Positions 13,625 to 13,788 of a stretch of DNA of 13,788 bases are shown piece by piece; position 1 is the first letter of the stretch; each line of letters begins with the position of its first letter. Made by a program: the position numbers and the translations under genes. The stretch comes from Candidatus Anaerobutyricum stercoripullorum (lineage in GTDB: Bacteria; Bacillota; Clostridia; Lachnospirales; Lachnospiraceae). The stretch covers positions 1 to 13,788 of the forward strand of contig DXEQ01000190.1 in assembly GCA_019114885.1 (NCBI GenBank). The letters run 5' to 3'. The notes beneath the pieces are model-generated. The model made no database searches. It was given only the letters and a program-made list of their open reading frames with translations, and was not told the DNA's origin.

Positions 13625-13788
13625 TCATTTAGACATTGCCAATGCAGCACAGACAACAGCAATTAAAAATGACACAACTATCCTCGACACAGAAAAGTGG
13701 TATAATTTTTCCGGATGATTGATGTCATAACGAACAGGAATTGTAGTTCCAATTTGTGATGCCATAGGTACTTGTATTCTGTTTTGAG
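13625..13788 (-). CDS. C-terminal fragment of a membrane protein, DUF3592-like
   Basis: On the - strand an open frame enters from the right window edge and runs 53 codons to a stop at 13625-13627. It contains IGTTIPVRYDINHPEKLYHF followed by a hydrophobic segment (RIVVSFLIAVVCAALAM) and ends MSK. The pattern of 'VPVxYxPxxPxxx' followed by a final membrane span resembles the C-terminus of DUF3592-family proteins, whose function is unknown. The N-terminus lies outside the window, so start, length and full domain content cannot be judged. It converges on alaS. Confidence 0.6.
   Translation of the reverse strand, partial: QNRIQVPMASQIGTTIPVRYDINHPEKLYHFSVSRIVVSFLIAVVCAALAMSK

Noticed and set aside
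13701..13706. TATAAT on the + strand near the right edge
   Set aside because: It lies inside the convergent DUF3592-like coding frame with no suitable -35 and no gene visible downstream.
1..13788. CRISPR arrays, tRNA or rRNA genes, insertion sequences, phage or attachment sites
   Set aside because: No regularly spaced repeats, RNA gene signatures, transposase or integrase motifs, or terminal inverted repeats were seen on either strand.

Overview
The window is chromosomal DNA that looks like a Clostridia (Lachnospiraceae-type) Firmicute. The evidence is the plsX-rnc-smc-ftsY gene order, strong purine-rich ribosome binding sites, GTG/TTG starts alongside ATG, a 309-residue FtsY without a long acidic domain, and a cysteine-rich insert in AlaRS of the kind seen in clostridial enzymes. 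Every complete gene is on the + strand. Only a truncated gene at the right edge is on the - strand.

Region 1 (about 1-7700) is a housekeeping block: plsX (phospholipid synthesis), rnc (RNase III), smc (chromosome condensation), ftsY (SRP receptor) and a threonine ammonia-lyase with an ACT domain. The genes are tightly packed with no visible terminator between them. The acpP gene often found between plsX and rnc, and the ylxM-ffh pair often found after ftsY, are absent here.

Region 2 (about 7700-10430) is the most interesting part. A 336-base non-genic stretch precedes an ABC-F ATPase of the size typical of antibiotic-resistance ribosome protection factors. The stretch reads as a complete ribosome-sensing attenuation leader. 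It has a promoter, an 11-codon upstream ORF whose start lies in a hairpin, and a second 46-codon upstream ORF with a strong ribosome binding site. A 12-pair antiterminator is mutually exclusive with a classic intrinsic terminator. A further hairpin partly covers the ABC-F ribosome binding site, and a near-copy of that site upstream competes for the same complementary strand. The ABC-F gene is followed after 27 bases by a class I SAM methyltransferase, probably co-transcribed.

Region 3 (about 10430-13600) starts with a strong extended -10 promoter with a dyad at the transcription start, then a structured leader, a 42-residue single-span membrane peptide, two more RNA hairpins, and alaS (alanyl-tRNA synthetase) starting at TTG. 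No T-box is visible. A long hairpin terminator follows alaS. It separates alaS from a convergent truncated gene whose C-terminus resembles DUF3592-type membrane proteins.

The core genes are ordinary. The ABC-F leader and, secondarily, the small membrane protein with its structured flanks upstream of alaS are the candidates for undescribed biology. All family assignments come from motifs read by eye; no database search was run.
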